Source: Lutimaribacter saemankumensis
GTDB taxonomy: Bacteria; Pseudomonadota; Alphaproteobacteria; Rhodobacterales; Rhodobacteraceae
DNA: 64,000 nucleotides
Direction of reading: 5' to 3'
NCBI RefSeq assembly: GCF_900100005.1
Contig: NZ_FNEB01000007.1
Coordinates: 124,001 to 188,000, forward strand
Positions 25,297 to 34,237 of the stretch are shown here, piece by piece. Position 1 is the first letter of the stretch. Each line of letters opens with the position of its first letter. A program made the translations under genes and the position numbers. The notes beneath the pieces were generated by a model that ran no database searches, was not told the origin of the DNA, and saw nothing but the letters and a program-made list of their open reading frames with translations.

Positions 25297-26484
25297 ATGG
25301 ACCTGAGCTTTACCAAGGAAGAAATGGAATTCCGCGACGAGGTTCGCGCCTATCTGGCGGATAACCTTCCCGAGCGGATTTCCGATGCGGTGCGCCGCGG
25401 TGGCGAGCTGACCAAGGAAATGATGGAGGAATGGCACGCCATCCTTCAACGCAAGGGTTGGCTGGCGACGATCTGGCCCAAGGAATACGGCGGGCCCGGC
25501 TGGACGCCGGTGCAGCGCCACATCTTCGAGGAAGAATGCTGCCGCGCCTATGCGCCGCGCATCGTGCCTTTCGGCCTGAACATGTTGGGCCCGGTGTTGA
25601 TCAAGTTCGGCACCGAGGAACAGAAAGCCGAGATCCTGCCGCGCATCCTGGACGCCACCGACTGGTGGTGCCAGGGCTATTCCGAGCCGGGCGCGGGCAG
25701 TGACCTGGCCAGCCTGAAAACCCGCGCCGTGCGTGATGGCGACGAGTGGGTGATCAACGGCCAAAAGACCTGGACCACGCTGGGACAGCACGCCAACAAG
25801 ATCTTCTGCCTGTGCCGCACCGACCCGGACGCCAAGCAGCAGGAAGGGATCTCCTTTATCCTTGTCGATCTGGACACGCCCGGCATCGAAATGCGCCCGA
25901 TCAAGCTGATCGAGGGCGGCCACGAGGTGAACGAGGTGTTCTTTACCGATGTGCGCGTGCCCTATGGCAACCTTGTCGGTGAAGAGAACAAGGGCTGGAC
26001 CATCGCGAAATACCTGCTGACGCATGAACGTACGGGCATCGCCGGTGTCGGTTTCTCGATGCAGAGCCTCGAAGAGGTCAAGGCGCTGGCCCGCAAGGTC
26101 AAGCGCGGCGGCAAGCGCCTGATCGACGACCCACTGTTCGCCGCGCGCATCGCGCAGGCCGAAGTGGACCTCGAGGCGATGAAGATCACCAACCTGCGGA
26201 TGCTGTTCAAGGCGCAGGAAATGGGCGCGCCGGGGCCCGAAACCTCGATCCTCAAGATCAAGGGCACGGTCATCCACCAGGAGCTGAAAGACCTCGCGCG
26301 CCGTGCGCTGGGGCCGGTGGCCGCGCCGTTCCCGGGTTATCTGGCCGAGGGCAACATCATGTTCGGGCCCGATGGCACGGAACACAACGCCGCACGCTAT
26401 TTCAACAATCGCAAGACCTCGATCTTCGGGGGATCGAACGAGATTCAGCGCAACATCCTGAGCAAGGCCGCATTGGAGCTGTAA
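25297..26484 (+). CDS. Acyl-CoA dehydrogenase, PimC-like large partner
   Basis: FAD-dependent acyl-CoA dehydrogenase, 395 residues. It has GYSEPGAGSDLASLKT (127-142), WVINGQKTWTTLGQHA (151-166) and the C-terminal FAD-contact motif IFGGSNEIQRNIL (376-388). At the place of the usual medium-chain catalytic Glu there is Gly (378); a Glu at 244 (LLTHERTGIAG) lines up with the alternative base of isovaleryl-CoA type enzymes. It resembles the large subunit of pimeloyl-CoA dehydrogenase. The second ACAD follows 3 bp later, which suggests a heteromeric enzyme for a chain or dicarboxylyl-CoA substrate. Confidence 0.88.
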   Translation: MDLSFTKEEMEFRDEVRAYLADNLPERISDAVRRGGELTKEMMEEWHAILQRKGWLATIWPKEYGGPGWTPVQRHIFEEECCRAYAPRIVPFGLNMLGPVLIKFGTEEQKAEILPRILDATDWWCQGYSEPGAGSDLASLKTRAVRDGDEWVINGQKTWTTLGQHANKIFCLCRTDPDAKQQEGISFILVDLDTPGIEMRPIKLIEGGHEVNEVFFTDVRVPYGNLVGEENKGWTIAKYLLTHERTGIAGVGFSMQSLEEVKALARKVKRGGKRLIDDPLFAARIAQAEVDLEAMKITNLRMLFKAQEMGAPGPETSILKIKGTVIHQELKDLARRALGPVAAPFPGYLAEGNIMFGPDGTEHNAARYFNNRKTSIFGGSNEIQRNILSKAALEL

Positions 26485-26487
26485 GAG

Positions 26488-27558
26488 ATGGATTTCAACC
26501 TGACAGAAGACCGGCGGATGCTGTCGGACAGCCTGAACCGGTATCTTGGCGACAAATACCCGGTCGAGCATCGCAACAAGGTGGCTTATGACCTGCCGTG
26601 TCACGACCCTGAAAAATGGGACGAGATCGCCGAGCTGGGCGCGCTGTTCGCTCTGGCGCCCGAGGATGCGGGCGGGTTCGGCGGCACCGGGTTCGATATC
26701 TCGGTGGTGTTCGAGGCCCTGGGCCGGGCGCTCTGCCCCGAGCCTCTGCTGGGCGCGGTCATGGCCGCGCGCATCCTGACGAAACTGGGTGCCGACCAGG
26801 AGTCGCTGCTTACGGGTGCCACGAAATACGCCGTGGCCCTGGCCGAGGTCGACGCACCCTATGATCCCGCGGGCATGGATTGCGAGGCCAAGGCATCGGG
26901 CGACAGCCATGTTCTGTCGGGCCGCAAGACATCCGTTTATGGCGGGCAGGTGGCCGACGTGTTCATCGTGGCGGCCATGCTGGATGGCAAGCCCGCGCTG
27001 TTCGAGGTTCAGGCAGGCGACGCGCAGGTCGTGGGTTATCCGATGATGGATGGCGGCGGCGCGGCGGAATTGCTGCTGGACGGTACCAAGGCGACACTGC
27101 TGGCCGAAGATGCCGGCGCGATCATCCAGGATGCGGTGAATGCCGGGATCGTGGCGCTGTGTGCCGAGGCCGTGGGCGCGATGGACGTGACCCACGCGAT
27201 CACCGTCGATTACCTGAAGCAGCGCAAGCAGTTCGGCGTGCCGATCGCCAAGTTCCAGGTGTTGCAGCACCGCGCCGTCGACATGCTGACCGAGATCGAG
27301 CAGGCCCGCTCGATCACGATCAAGGCGGCATCCGAACTGGACGGCCCGGACGCGGCGCGCTTTGCCTCGATGGCGAAAAACATGATCGGCCGGGCCGCGC
27401 GCCTTATTGCCGAAGAGGCGATCCAGATGCATGGCGGCATCGCGATGACATGGGAATACCCGATCTCGCACTACGCCAAGCGGCTGGTGATGCTGGACGC
27501 GCAGCTGGGCGATACCGATTACCACCTGAGCCGGATCATGGCCGATCTGGCGGCGTGA
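26488..27558 (+). CDS. Acyl-CoA dehydrogenase, PimD-like small partner
   Basis: A 356-residue acyl-CoA dehydrogenase-fold protein. It starts MDFNLTEDRRMLSDSLNRYL and has FALAPEDAGGFGGTGFDISV, VDYLKQRKQFGVPIAKFQVL and IQMHGGIAMTWEYPISHYAK, the family landmarks. It is shorter and less conserved in the FAD/substrate loop (YAVALAEVDAPYDP) than the partner upstream, as in the small subunit of two-part dehydrogenases. It is coupled 3 bp after that gene; a strong terminator follows. Confidence 0.85.
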   Translation: MDFNLTEDRRMLSDSLNRYLGDKYPVEHRNKVAYDLPCHDPEKWDEIAELGALFALAPEDAGGFGGTGFDISVVFEALGRALCPEPLLGAVMAARILTKLGADQESLLTGATKYAVALAEVDAPYDPAGMDCEAKASGDSHVLSGRKTSVYGGQVADVFIVAAMLDGKPALFEVQAGDAQVVGYPMMDGGGAAELLLDGTKATLLAEDAGAIIQDAVNAGIVALCAEAVGAMDVTHAITVDYLKQRKQFGVPIAKFQVLQHRAVDMLTEIEQARSITIKAASELDGPDAARFASMAKNMIGRAARLIAEEAIQMHGGIAMTWEYPISHYAKRLVMLDAQLGDTDYHLSRIMADLAA

Positions 27559-27579
27559 TCTGATTGCCGATAGGGTTGG

Positions 27580-27612
27580 AAACCGCGCCGTGTTCCGGCG
27601 CGGTTTTCGTTT
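27580..27612 (+). terminator. Rho-independent terminator of the beta-oxidation operon
   Basis: AAACCGCGCC (27580-27589) and GGCGCGGTTT (27597-27606) form a 10-bp stem, followed by a TTTCGTTT-type run. Confidence 0.85.
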
Positions 27613-27698
27613 CAGAGCGTGCCATATGAATGCGCGAGAGCGGCCACGTTGGCCGGTCGGCATGGACGCGGCTTGCGCACGAAGGTAAACACCCGCGC

Positions 27699-28349
27699 AT
27701 GAGCGACGCGTACACGCCCCCCGACACGCCCCTGGATGTTTTGCACGAGGACATGGAAATCCTCGTGGTGAACAAGCCTGCCGGCCTTTTGTCGGTGCCG
27801 GGCAAGGGCGCGCACCTGGCCGATTGCCTGTTGAGCCGCATTCAGGCGGCGTTCCCGCAGGCCCTGCTGGTGCATCGGCTGGATCGCGATACCTCGGGAG
27901 TGATGGTGTTCGCGCTGACGCCCCATGCGCAGCGCCACCTGGGCCTGCAATTCGAGAAGCGGCAGGTAAAGAAAACCTATGTCGCACGTGTGGCCGGACG
28001 GCTGGAACCGCGCAAGGGCACGGTCGATCTGCCGCTGATCGTGGACTGGCCGAACCGGCCCCGGCAGATGGTGTGCCATGAAACCGGCAAGCCCGCCATG
28101 ACCGACTGGCGCGTGACCCGCTATGGCGAAGGCGAAACGCGGGTGCGGCTGATGCCGAAGACCGGGCGCAGCCACCAGTTGCGGGTGCATATGCAGGCAC
28201 TGGGGCATCCCATTCTTGGCGACCCGTTCTATGCCACGGGCCCGGCGCGCGACGACCATCCCCGACTGATGCTGCATTCCGAGGAATTGCGCCTGCGCCA
28301 TCCCGATGGCGGCGTGGGTATGGCGTTCAAGGCCAAAGCCCCGTTCTGA
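27699..28349 (+). CDS. rluA: RluA family pseudouridine synthase
   Basis: Isomerises uridine in RNA; E. coli RluA modifies U746 of 23S rRNA and U32 of some tRNAs. It is 216 residues, nearly the E. coli size, without an S4 domain. The catalytic Asp is 62 in LLVHRLDRDTSGVMV; later blocks VDLPLIVDWPNRPRQ and GRSHQLRVHMQALGHPILGD closely resemble E. coli RluA. The start MSDAYTPPDTP follows GAAGGTAAA; an in-frame start 23 codons earlier is unlikely. Confidence 0.92.
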   Translation: MSDAYTPPDTPLDVLHEDMEILVVNKPAGLLSVPGKGAHLADCLLSRIQAAFPQALLVHRLDRDTSGVMVFALTPHAQRHLGLQFEKRQVKKTYVARVAGRLEPRKGTVDLPLIVDWPNRPRQMVCHETGKPAMTDWRVTRYGEGETRVRLMPKTGRSHQLRVHMQALGHPILGDPFYATGPARDDHPRLMLHSEELRLRHPDGGVGMAFKAKAPF

Positions 28350-28407
28350 GCCGTCTGGCGCCGTTCGCGCGCAGCGGATAGGCTTTCCGCAAAGGGGAAG
28401 CTTGCCA

Positions 28408-28818
28408 ATGAAACTGACGCTGCATCACATCAACCTTGCGACCGACAAGGTCGAAGAGATGGACACCTTCTACCGCGATGTGATGGGGCTGGACGTGCCC
28501 AAGGCGGATGTGCCCGCGCTTGAAAAGACCAAGGGCTATGCCGGGGACGTGGCGTTTCGCAGCGACGGGGCGATCCAGATGCACCTTGCGCGGCGCGACA
28601 TGCAGGCGGGGTTTCGCACGGGGCATGTCGTCAACCCGGTGGATCGGGGCCATATCGCGTTCCGCACCGACGACATGGAGGCGTTCAAGGCGCATCTGGA
28701 CGCGCAGGGCATCCCCTATTCTGACTGGGGACATACGGCGGTAAAGGGCTGGTGGCAGATTTTTTTCTACGACCCCGACGGCAACGTGGTCGAAGTGCAT
28801 CAGCGCGTGGCCGATTAA
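28408..28818 (+). CDS. VOC (glyoxalase/dioxygenase) superfamily protein
   Basis: A 136-residue metalloprotein with the paired beta-alpha-beta3 VOC fold: LTLHHINLATDKVEEMDTFY (first metal-site His), RDVMGLDVP, GHIAFRTDDMEAFKAHLDAQ (second His), and IFFYDPDGNVVEVHQ (last Glu). The substrate is unknown. The start follows AAAGGGG. Its stop codon overlaps the stop of the opposite SnoaL-like gene by 4 bp. Confidence 0.88.
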   Translation: MKLTLHHINLATDKVEEMDTFYRDVMGLDVPKADVPALEKTKGYAGDVAFRSDGAIQMHLARRDMQAGFRTGHVVNPVDRGHIAFRTDDMEAFKAHLDAQGIPYSDWGHTAVKGWWQIFFYDPDGNVVEVHQRVAD

Positions 28819-29231
28819 CCCTGGCTGAGCGCCTCGCGGAACGCGATGAACCGCGGGTCGGTCTGCACGCGGGCATTCATCGCCTCGCGCAGTGCCGCGA
28901 CGCTTTTCAGCGGGCGCATGGCGACTTCGAACAAGTTGATTTCGCCTGCGTCGTTCAGCGTGATCAGGTCGACGCCAACGGCATCGAGATCACCGACCTT
29001 GCACTGGAATTCCAGCGCCCAATCGTTTCCGTCGCCCATGACGCGGCGATAGCGGAAATCGGAAAACACCTGCCCGACATGGCCCAGCACCGCGGCCACC
29101 TGTGCGCGGCCCGTCCATGTCGCCCAATAGGTCGGAGGCAGGAATCTGACATCCTCGGCCAGCAGGTCGGCGATCAGGGTTTCGTCGCCCTTGGCGACAA
29201 CCTCCATCATGCGGGTGATCGTGGGATGCAT
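28815..29231 (-). CDS. SnoaL-like / NTF2-fold protein
   Basis: A 138-residue NTF2-like protein: ITRMMEVVAKGDETLIADLL, LAEDVRFLPPTYWATWTGRA, then cone-forming strands (WALEFQCKVGDLDAVGVDLI and NLFEVAMRPLKS). The fold serves as small enzymes or ligand carriers; the role here is unknown. The start MHPTITRMM is chosen after GGAGGTTC (minus strand); a start 41 codons earlier would run through the terminator at 29250-29273. Confidence 0.8.
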   Translation of the reverse strand: MHPTITRMMEVVAKGDETLIADLLAEDVRFLPPTYWATWTGRAQVAAVLGHVGQVFSDFRYRRVMGDGNDWALEFQCKVGDLDAVGVDLITLNDAGEINLFEVAMRPLKSVAALREAMNARVQTDPRFIAFREALSQG

Positions 29232-29249
29232 CGGAACCTCCGGCAATGA

Positions 29250-29273
29250 AAAGGGGCGCCGAAGCGCCCCTTT
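29250..29273 (-). terminator. Terminator after the aldehyde dehydrogenase gene
   Basis: AAAGGGGCGC (29250-29259) and GCGCCCCTTT (29264-29273) form a 10-bp stem with a 4-base loop; on the minus strand TTTTC follows. It lies 10 bp after the dehydrogenase stop. Confidence 0.8.
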
Positions 29274-29283
29274 CTTATCGGTT

Positions 29284-30723
29284 TCAGGCGGCGTTCCAGC
29301 CCGAGACAGCCTTGACCTCGAGGAAGTCCTCGATGCCCCAGACACCGCCTTCACGGCCGTTGCCCGATTGCTTCATGCCGCCAAACGGCGCGCCTGCGCC
29401 GCGCGGGTTGCCGTTCATCTCGACCATGCCGGAACGCAGCTGCGTCGCCAGCCGGTTGGCGCGCGCGCCGTCCTGCGTCTGGACATAGTTGGTCAGGCCG
29501 TAAACCGTGTCATTCGCGATCTGCACGGCCTCTTCCTCGGTTTCGAAGGGGATGATCGACAGCACCGGGCCAAAGATTTCCTCGCGGGCGATGGTCATCT
29601 CGTTGGTGACATCGGCAAAGACCGTGGGACGTACGAAAAAGCCCTTGTTGAAGCCTTCGGGGCGGCCCGGGCCACCCGCTACAAGGCGCGCGCCTTCTTC
29701 GATGCCCTTTTCGATCAGGCCCTGGATCTTGTTCCACTGGGCCTCGTTCACGACGGGGCCGATATGGCGGCCTTCTTCGTTGGCGGGGCCGACCGTGATG
29801 CTGCTTGCCACTTCGGCTGCGGTTTCCACCGCCTTGTCGTAGACGCCCTTCTGAACCAGCATCCGGCTGGGTGCATTACAGCTTTGGCCGGTGTTGTTCA
29901 TCATGTGCAGAACGCCGCGCTTGACCGCCTTGTCGTCGGCGTCCGCGAAGATGATGTTCGCACCCTTGCCGCCCAGTTCGAGATGCACGCGCTTGAGCGT
30001 TTCGGCCGCGTTCTTGGAAATCGCAATGCCGGCGCGTGTCGAACCGGTGAAGCTGACCATGTCCACATCCTTATGGCCGGACAGCTGGCTGCCGACGCCG
30101 GGGCCGTCGCCGTTCACAAGATTGAACACGCCTTTCGGGAACCCGGCCTCGTGCATCATTTCGGCGAACAGGATCGCGTCGAGCGGGCTTTCCTCGGACG
30201 GTTTCAGAACCATGGTGCAGCCCGCGATCGCGGCGGCGATCACCTTGAGCGTGATCTGGTTCATCGGCCAGTTCCACGGCGTGATCAGCGCGCAGACGCC
30301 GACGGCCTCGTGGATGATGCGGTCGTTGGGCGCGTGATCACCCAGCGGCTTGATGAATTCGAAACCTTCGGCCGCTTTCAGGAAGTTCTTGATATGGCCG
30401 TAACCTGCGCCCCATTGCTGGGTGCGGGCCATGTCGATGGGCGCGCCCATTTCGAGGCTGATTGCCTGGGCCATCTCTTCGGCGCGGGCCTTGTAGACAT
30501 CGGCCAGTTTCTTGACCAGCGCGATACGCTCTTCGACCGGGGTGGCCATCCAGCCGGGGAACGCCGCCTTGGCTGCGGCGACGGCGGCGTCAGTGTCGGC
30601 CTGCCCGCCCAGCGAGATCACCGCGCAGGGTTCTTCGGTGGTGGGATTGATGACGTGATGGTCGCGCCCGTCTTTCGGGTCGACCCATTCACCATTGATG
30701 TAGAACTGGCGTTTTTCGATCAT
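29284..30723 (-). CDS. Aldehyde dehydrogenase family protein
   Basis: NAD(P)+-dependent aldehyde oxidation, 479 residues. Key sites are TPWNWPMNQITLKVIAAAIA (oxyanion Asn), LKPSEESPLDAILFAEMM (Lys/Glu of cofactor binding), SFTGSTRAGIAISKNA, catalytic Glu in HLELGGKGANIIFADAD, catalytic Cys in NTGQSCNAPSRMLV, and EEIFGPVLSIIPF. The substrate is not predictable. MIEKRQFYINGEW is taken as start; 22 extra upstream residues are unlikely. It is divergent from the peroxiredoxin gene. Confidence 0.93.
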   Translation of the reverse strand: MIEKRQFYINGEWVDPKDGRDHHVINPTTEEPCAVISLGGQADTDAAVAAAKAAFPGWMATPVEERIALVKKLADVYKARAEEMAQAISLEMGAPIDMARTQQWGAGYGHIKNFLKAAEGFEFIKPLGDHAPNDRIIHEAVGVCALITPWNWPMNQITLKVIAAAIAGCTMVLKPSEESPLDAILFAEMMHEAGFPKGVFNLVNGDGPGVGSQLSGHKDVDMVSFTGSTRAGIAISKNAAETLKRVHLELGGKGANIIFADADDKAVKRGVLHMMNNTGQSCNAPSRMLVQKGVYDKAVETAAEVASSITVGPANEEGRHIGPVVNEAQWNKIQGLIEKGIEEGARLVAGGPGRPEGFNKGFFVRPTVFADVTNEMTIAREEIFGPVLSIIPFETEEEAVQIANDTVYGLTNYVQTQDGARANRLATQLRSGMVEMNGNPRGAGAPFGGMKQSGNGREGGVWGIEDFLEVKAVSGWNAA

Positions 30724-30920
30724 GTCGGAGCCTCCGCAAATCAGTGTATCACCGACCACGCGGTCGGGGGTTTCGGCATACTCTGTCACCGTCGCGAGGG
30801 CAGGACAAGCCGGGTCATCCAGATTTGATCAAATTTCTGCAGAGCGGATTTTCGCCAGACTTTGCGACATCCTGTCACCCTGCGCCAATCTGTGCAGCAA
30901 GGGGCTATGGTATTTCGCAA

Positions 30921-30937
30921 TTTAGAACGTATCTAAG
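30921..30937. promoter_or_regulatory. Degenerate ICE-like palindrome upstream of the peroxiredoxin
   Basis: TTTAGAACGTATCTAAG matches the left arm of the mbfA iron control element exactly and 5 of 7 bases of the right arm, with the same 3-bp spacer. It lies 42 bp before the peroxiredoxin ATG. It may be an Irr site or chance. Confidence 0.35.
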
Positions 30938-30979
30938 GAAACAGATATAGAACCGACGGTTTTGAAAGGAGTTGGTAAC

Positions 30980-31633
30980 ATGGGCCTGAGAATCAACGAC
31001 ATCGTTCCGAATTTCACCGCAGCGACCGATCAGGGTGAAATCACCTTTCACGACTGGATCGGCGATAGCTGGGCGATCCTGTTTTCGCACCCCAAGGATT
31101 TCACCCCCGTCTGCACCACCGAATTCGGCGCCGTAGCGCAACTGGCCGACGAGTGGGCCAAGCGTGGCACCAAGGTGATCGGCCTTTCGGTGGATGGCGT
31201 CGAAGAGCACGTAAAATGGAAATCCGACATCGAAGGCTATGCCGGTGCCAAGGCGGGTTTCCCGATCATCGCCGATAAAGACCTCGCCGTGTCCAAGGCG
31301 TTCGACATGCTGCCCGCCGAGGCTTATCTGCCCGATGGCCGCACCGCAGCCGATTCGGCCAGTGTCCGGTCGGTCTTCATCATCAGCCCGGATAAGAAGG
31401 TGCAGTTGATCATGACCTATCCGATGTCGGTCGGCCGCAACTTTGCCGAGGTGTTGCGCGCGCTCGATGCGTTGCAGGCGACATGGAACACGCCGATCGC
31501 CACCGGGGCGAACTGGACAGCCGGTCAGGACGTGATCGTTGCGCTGACGCTGACCGATGAACAGGCGCGTGAGAAGTTCGGCGAGATCGACGTGAAACTG
31601 CCTTATCTGCGCACGACGAAGCACGCCGTCTGA
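30980..31633 (+). CDS. 1-Cys peroxiredoxin (Prx6 type)
   Basis: Reduces peroxides with a single peroxidatic cysteine. It is 217 residues. The active site is SHPKDFTPVCTTEFG (36-50, Cys 45), with Arg of the catalytic triad in the segment ASVRSVFIISPDKKVQLIMT. The long C-terminal domain (YPMSVGRNFAEVLRALDALQ, then TPIATGANWTAGQDV) marks the Prx6/1-Cys group rather than short AhpC. ATG 30980 is chosen since AAAGGAG is 9 bp upstream; a TTG at 30962 precedes that site. It has its own terminator. Confidence 0.93.
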   Translation: MGLRINDIVPNFTAATDQGEITFHDWIGDSWAILFSHPKDFTPVCTTEFGAVAQLADEWAKRGTKVIGLSVDGVEEHVKWKSDIEGYAGAKAGFPIIADKDLAVSKAFDMLPAEAYLPDGRTAADSASVRSVFIISPDKKVQLIMTYPMSVGRNFAEVLRALDALQATWNTPIATGANWTAGQDVIVALTLTDEQAREKFGEIDVKLPYLRTTKHAV

Positions 31634-31660
31634 TTGGTTTAACGACCGACTGGCACACCG

Positions 31661-31694
31661 AAAGAGGCCCAATTGCAGGGCCTCTTTTCTTTTG
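31661..31694 (+). terminator. Rho-independent terminator of the peroxiredoxin gene
   Basis: AAGAGGCCC and GGGCCTCTT (31662-31670, 31678-31686) pair across 7 bases, followed by TTTCTTTTG. Confidence 0.85.
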
Positions 31695-31769
31695 TCGGGA
31701 AATCGGGTCTTACGCGGCGGGCGCGGCTGTGGCAGGCTGGGCCCCGTTGCCGCGACAGGAGAGGCGTGC

Positions 31770-32273
31770 ATGACGTCACCACGCACAAGCGTGAAGAAAT
31801 CACCAATGATCATTGGCTGGCGGGAAAAGATCGCCCTGCCTGATCTGGGAATCCCGCTGGTCCAGGCCAAGATCGACACGGGCGCGCGCAGCTCTGCCAT
31901 ACATGCCACGCATATCCGCCCTTTCGAAAGGGACGGGCGGGACTGGGTTCGGTTTCACATTCCTCATGCCAGCGGCCTGCGGGCGCGCGACGTCGAGGCG
32001 CCTTTGCTGGGGGAACGTTCGGTAAAGAATACAAGTGGCGAACCGCAGGACCGCATGGTGATCGAAACGCTTTTGGTGCTGGGCAACCGTCACTGGCATA
32101 TCGAGGTCACGCTGGCCGACCGCGCGAACATGGCCATGCCGATCATCCTGGGCCGGACCGCGATCAGGCGCCGGCGCATCCTCGTGGATGCGGGGCGGTC
32201 GTTCCTTGCCGGTGCACCGGTTCCGACGCTCTCGAAGAACACACAAGAACAGGACCGAAAGGAGGTCCAGTAA
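31770..32273 (+). CDS. RimB-like retropepsin-fold protease (DUF/PF05618 'ATP-dependent zinc protease')
   Basis: A 167-residue member of the family annotated as ATP-dependent zinc protease, but with a retropepsin-like active site: [19 protein letters not shown] (Asp 36 in DTGA). Later strands are [20 protein letters not shown]. RimB of Pseudomonas, a relative, acts with RimK on poly-glutamate tails of ribosomal protein S6. Here it is directly followed by a RimK-like ligase (TAATG, 1-bp overlap) and then an aspartoacylase-like hydrolase. An AGGAGAGG ribosome site supports the start. The substrate in this organism is unknown. Confidence 0.82.
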   Translation: MTSPRTSVKKSPMIIGWREKIALPDLGIPLVQAKIDTGARSSAIHATHIRPFERDGRDWVRFHIPHASGLRARDVEAPLLGERSVKNTSGEPQDRMVIETLLVLGNRHWHIEVTLADRANMAMPIILGRTAIRRRRILVDAGRSFLAGAPVPTLSKNTQEQDRKEVQ

Positions 32274-33178
32274 TGAAAATAGCCATGCTGACGCGAAACC
32301 CGCGTCTGTTTTCCCACCGCCGCCTGCAAGAGGCCGCCGAAGAACGCGGCCACGAGCTGGAGATGATCAACACGCTGCGCTGTTCGATGAACATCGCCTC
32401 GCGTCGGCCTGAAATCTATTACGACGGATCGAAGCTGCCGAAATACGATGCGGTCATTCCCCGGATCGGGGCGTCGATCACATTCTACGGTCTGGCCGTT
32501 CTGCGCCAGTTCGAGATGCAGGGCACCTACCCGCTGAACGAAAGCGTGGCGATCGGCCGGTCACGCGACAAGCTGCGTTCGATGCAGTTGCTGGCGCGCG
32601 ACGGGATCGGTCTGCCGGTGACGACCTTTGCGCATGATCCGAAGAAGGCCGAAGAAGTCATGTCGCTGGCCGGGGGCACCCCGGTCGTGATCAAGCTGCT
32701 GGAAGGCACGCAGGGCATCGGTGTCGTTCTGGCCGACACCGCGCGGTCGGCCAAGTCGGTGATCGAGGCGTTCCGCGGCGCGGGCGTGAACATTCTGGTC
32801 CAGGAATTCATCAAGGAAGCCGGCGGCACGGATATCCGCGCCTTCGTGATCGGCGGCAAGGTCGTGGCAGCGATGAAACGGACCGGCGCCGAAGGCGAAT
32901 TCCGGTCGAACCTGCATCGCGGCGGGTCGGCGCAGGCGATCAAGATCACGCCCGAGGAACGGTCGACCGCCGTGCGCGCGGCCAAGTCCATGGGGCTGAA
33001 CGTCTGCGGTGTGGACATGCTGCGGTCGAACCACGGACCTGTGGTGATGGAGGTCAACAGCTCGCCCGGCCTGGAAGGCGTGGAAAAGGCGACCGGCAAG
33101 GACATCGCGGGCATGATCATCGATTTCATCGCCAAGAACGCCCGCGACGGCGCGACCAAGACCAAGGGCAAGGGATGA
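32273..33178 (+). CDS. rimK: RimK-like ATP-grasp peptide ligase
   Basis: ATP-dependent ligase that adds Glu (or similar) to a carboxylate, as RimK does to ribosomal protein S6. It is 301 residues, as in E. coli Rim[21 protein letters not shown]; the motifs [58 protein letters not shown], and the metal-site [19 protein letters not shown] are classic. It shares 1 bp with the protease gene upstream and 4 bp with the next hydrolase, so the three are coupled. Confidence 0.92.
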   Translation: MKIAMLTRNPRLFSHRRLQEAAEERGHELEMINTLRCSMNIASRRPEIYYDGSKLPKYDAVIPRIGASITFYGLAVLRQFEMQGTYPLNESVAIGRSRDKLRSMQLLARDGIGLPVTTFAHDPKKAEEVMSLAGGTPVVIKLLEGTQGIGVVLADTARSAKSVIEAFRGAGVNILVQEFIKEAGGTDIRAFVIGGKVVAAMKRTGAEGEFRSNLHRGGSAQAIKITPEERSTAVRAAKSMGLNVCGVDMLRSNHGPVVMEVNSSPGLEGVEKATGKDIAGMIIDFIAKNARDGATKTKGKG

Positions 33179-34221
33179 CGGCGCGGCCTGCCCCGTTTGT
33201 GCTGGCGGGCCACGAAGTGTTGCCCGGCGCCCGGCGCGTGATCGAGGTGCCGGTATCGGCGTTTTCCGATCATACCCCGGTCAGCCTTTCGGTGCAGGTG
33301 GTGCATGGCCGCCGTCCCGGTCCGGTGATGTTCGTCAGCGCCGCGATTCACGGGGACGAGGTGATCGGGGTGGACATCGTGCGGCGTTTGCTGCGTGCCA
33401 AGCCGCTCGCTTCGATGGCGGGCACCCTGATGGCGGTGCCGATCGTGAACACGTTCGGGTTCCTGAACCACTCGCGCTACCTGCCCGACCGGCGTGACCT
33501 GAACCGATGTTTTCCCGGCTCACCCTCGGGGTCTTTGGGGGCGCGGCTGGCGCATATCTTCCTGTCCGAGGTGGTGGCCCGCGCCGATTTCGGGATCGAC
33601 CTGCATTCGGCAGCGATCCAGCGCAACAACCTGCCGCAAATTCGCCTGACAGCCGGAAACAAGCGCCTGCTGCAGATGGGCGAGGCGTTTGGCGCGCCTG
33701 TCATGATGACGTCGAAATTGCGGGATGGATCGCTGCGCATGGCGGCCGAGGACATGGGCGTCGACGTCCTGCTGTACGAGGCGGGCGAGGGCCTTCGCTT
33801 CGACGAACTGGCGGCGCGTGCCGGCGTGGCGGGTATCCTGCGGGTGATGCAGCAGCAAGGCATGATCGGCGCGCGCGGCGTTCCCAAGGGCCGCGCCCGG
33901 CCCGTGCTGTGCGACAATTCCGGCTGGGTCCGGGCCGGGGCGGGTGGGCTGTTCCGGGCCTGGCGCGGCGTCGGAGACCTTGTGGAAAAGGGGGACGTAC
34001 TGGGCGCAATCGCAGACCCGTTCGGCGTTGCCGAGGTCGAGGTTCTGGCCGACAGCGCGGGGATCGTTGTCGGGCGCACCAACATGCCGGTCGTCAACGA
34101 AGGCGATGCGCTGTTTCACATCGCCCAGACAAAACGCCCGGCCCATGCCGAAGCCGCGCTGGAAGGAATGGAAGCCCACATGGAGGCCCAGCCCCTTTGG
34201 GACGAGGACGAAATTATCTGA
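33175..34221 (+). CDS. Succinylglutamate desuccinylase / aspartoacylase family hydrolase
   Basis: A 348-residue zinc carboxypeptidase-fold amidohydrolase (AstE/AspA, M14-like). Zinc ligands are [11 protein letters not shown] (His 59, Glu 62) and [11 protein letters not shown] (His 144); catalytic Glu is likely in [31 protein letters not shown] resembles the AstE substrate loop. The C-terminal 80 residues have a biotinyl-like beta fold ([20 protein letters not shown]). No arginine catabolism genes are near. Coupling to RimB/RimK-like genes suggests it removes or trims the amide made by the ligase. Confidence 0.85.
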   Translation: MTARPAPFVLAGHEVLPGARRVIEVPVSAFSDHTPVSLSVQVVHGRRPGPVMFVSAAIHGDEVIGVDIVRRLLRAKPLASMAGTLMAVPIVNTFGFLNHSRYLPDRRDLNRCFPGSPSGSLGARLAHIFLSEVVARADFGIDLHSAAIQRNNLPQIRLTAGNKRLLQMGEAFGAPVMMTSKLRDGSLRMAAEDMGVDVLLYEAGEGLRFDELAARAGVAGILRVMQQQGMIGARGVPKGRARPVLCDNSGWVRAGAGGLFRAWRGVGDLVEKGDVLGAIADPFGVAEVEVLADSAGIVVGRTNMPVVNEGDALFHIAQTKRPAHAEAALEGMEAHMEAQPLWDEDEII

Positions 34222-34237
34222 CGTGCGATTACGCCCG

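Noticed and set aside
23313-25316. A 667-codon open frame on the minus strand
   Set aside because: Antisense to the FadB-type gene; no domain is recognisable.
25240-28200. A 986-codon open frame on the minus strand
   Set aside because: It is antisense to three well-conserved genes (two acyl-CoA dehydrogenases and rluA); long open frames on the other strand are common at high GC.
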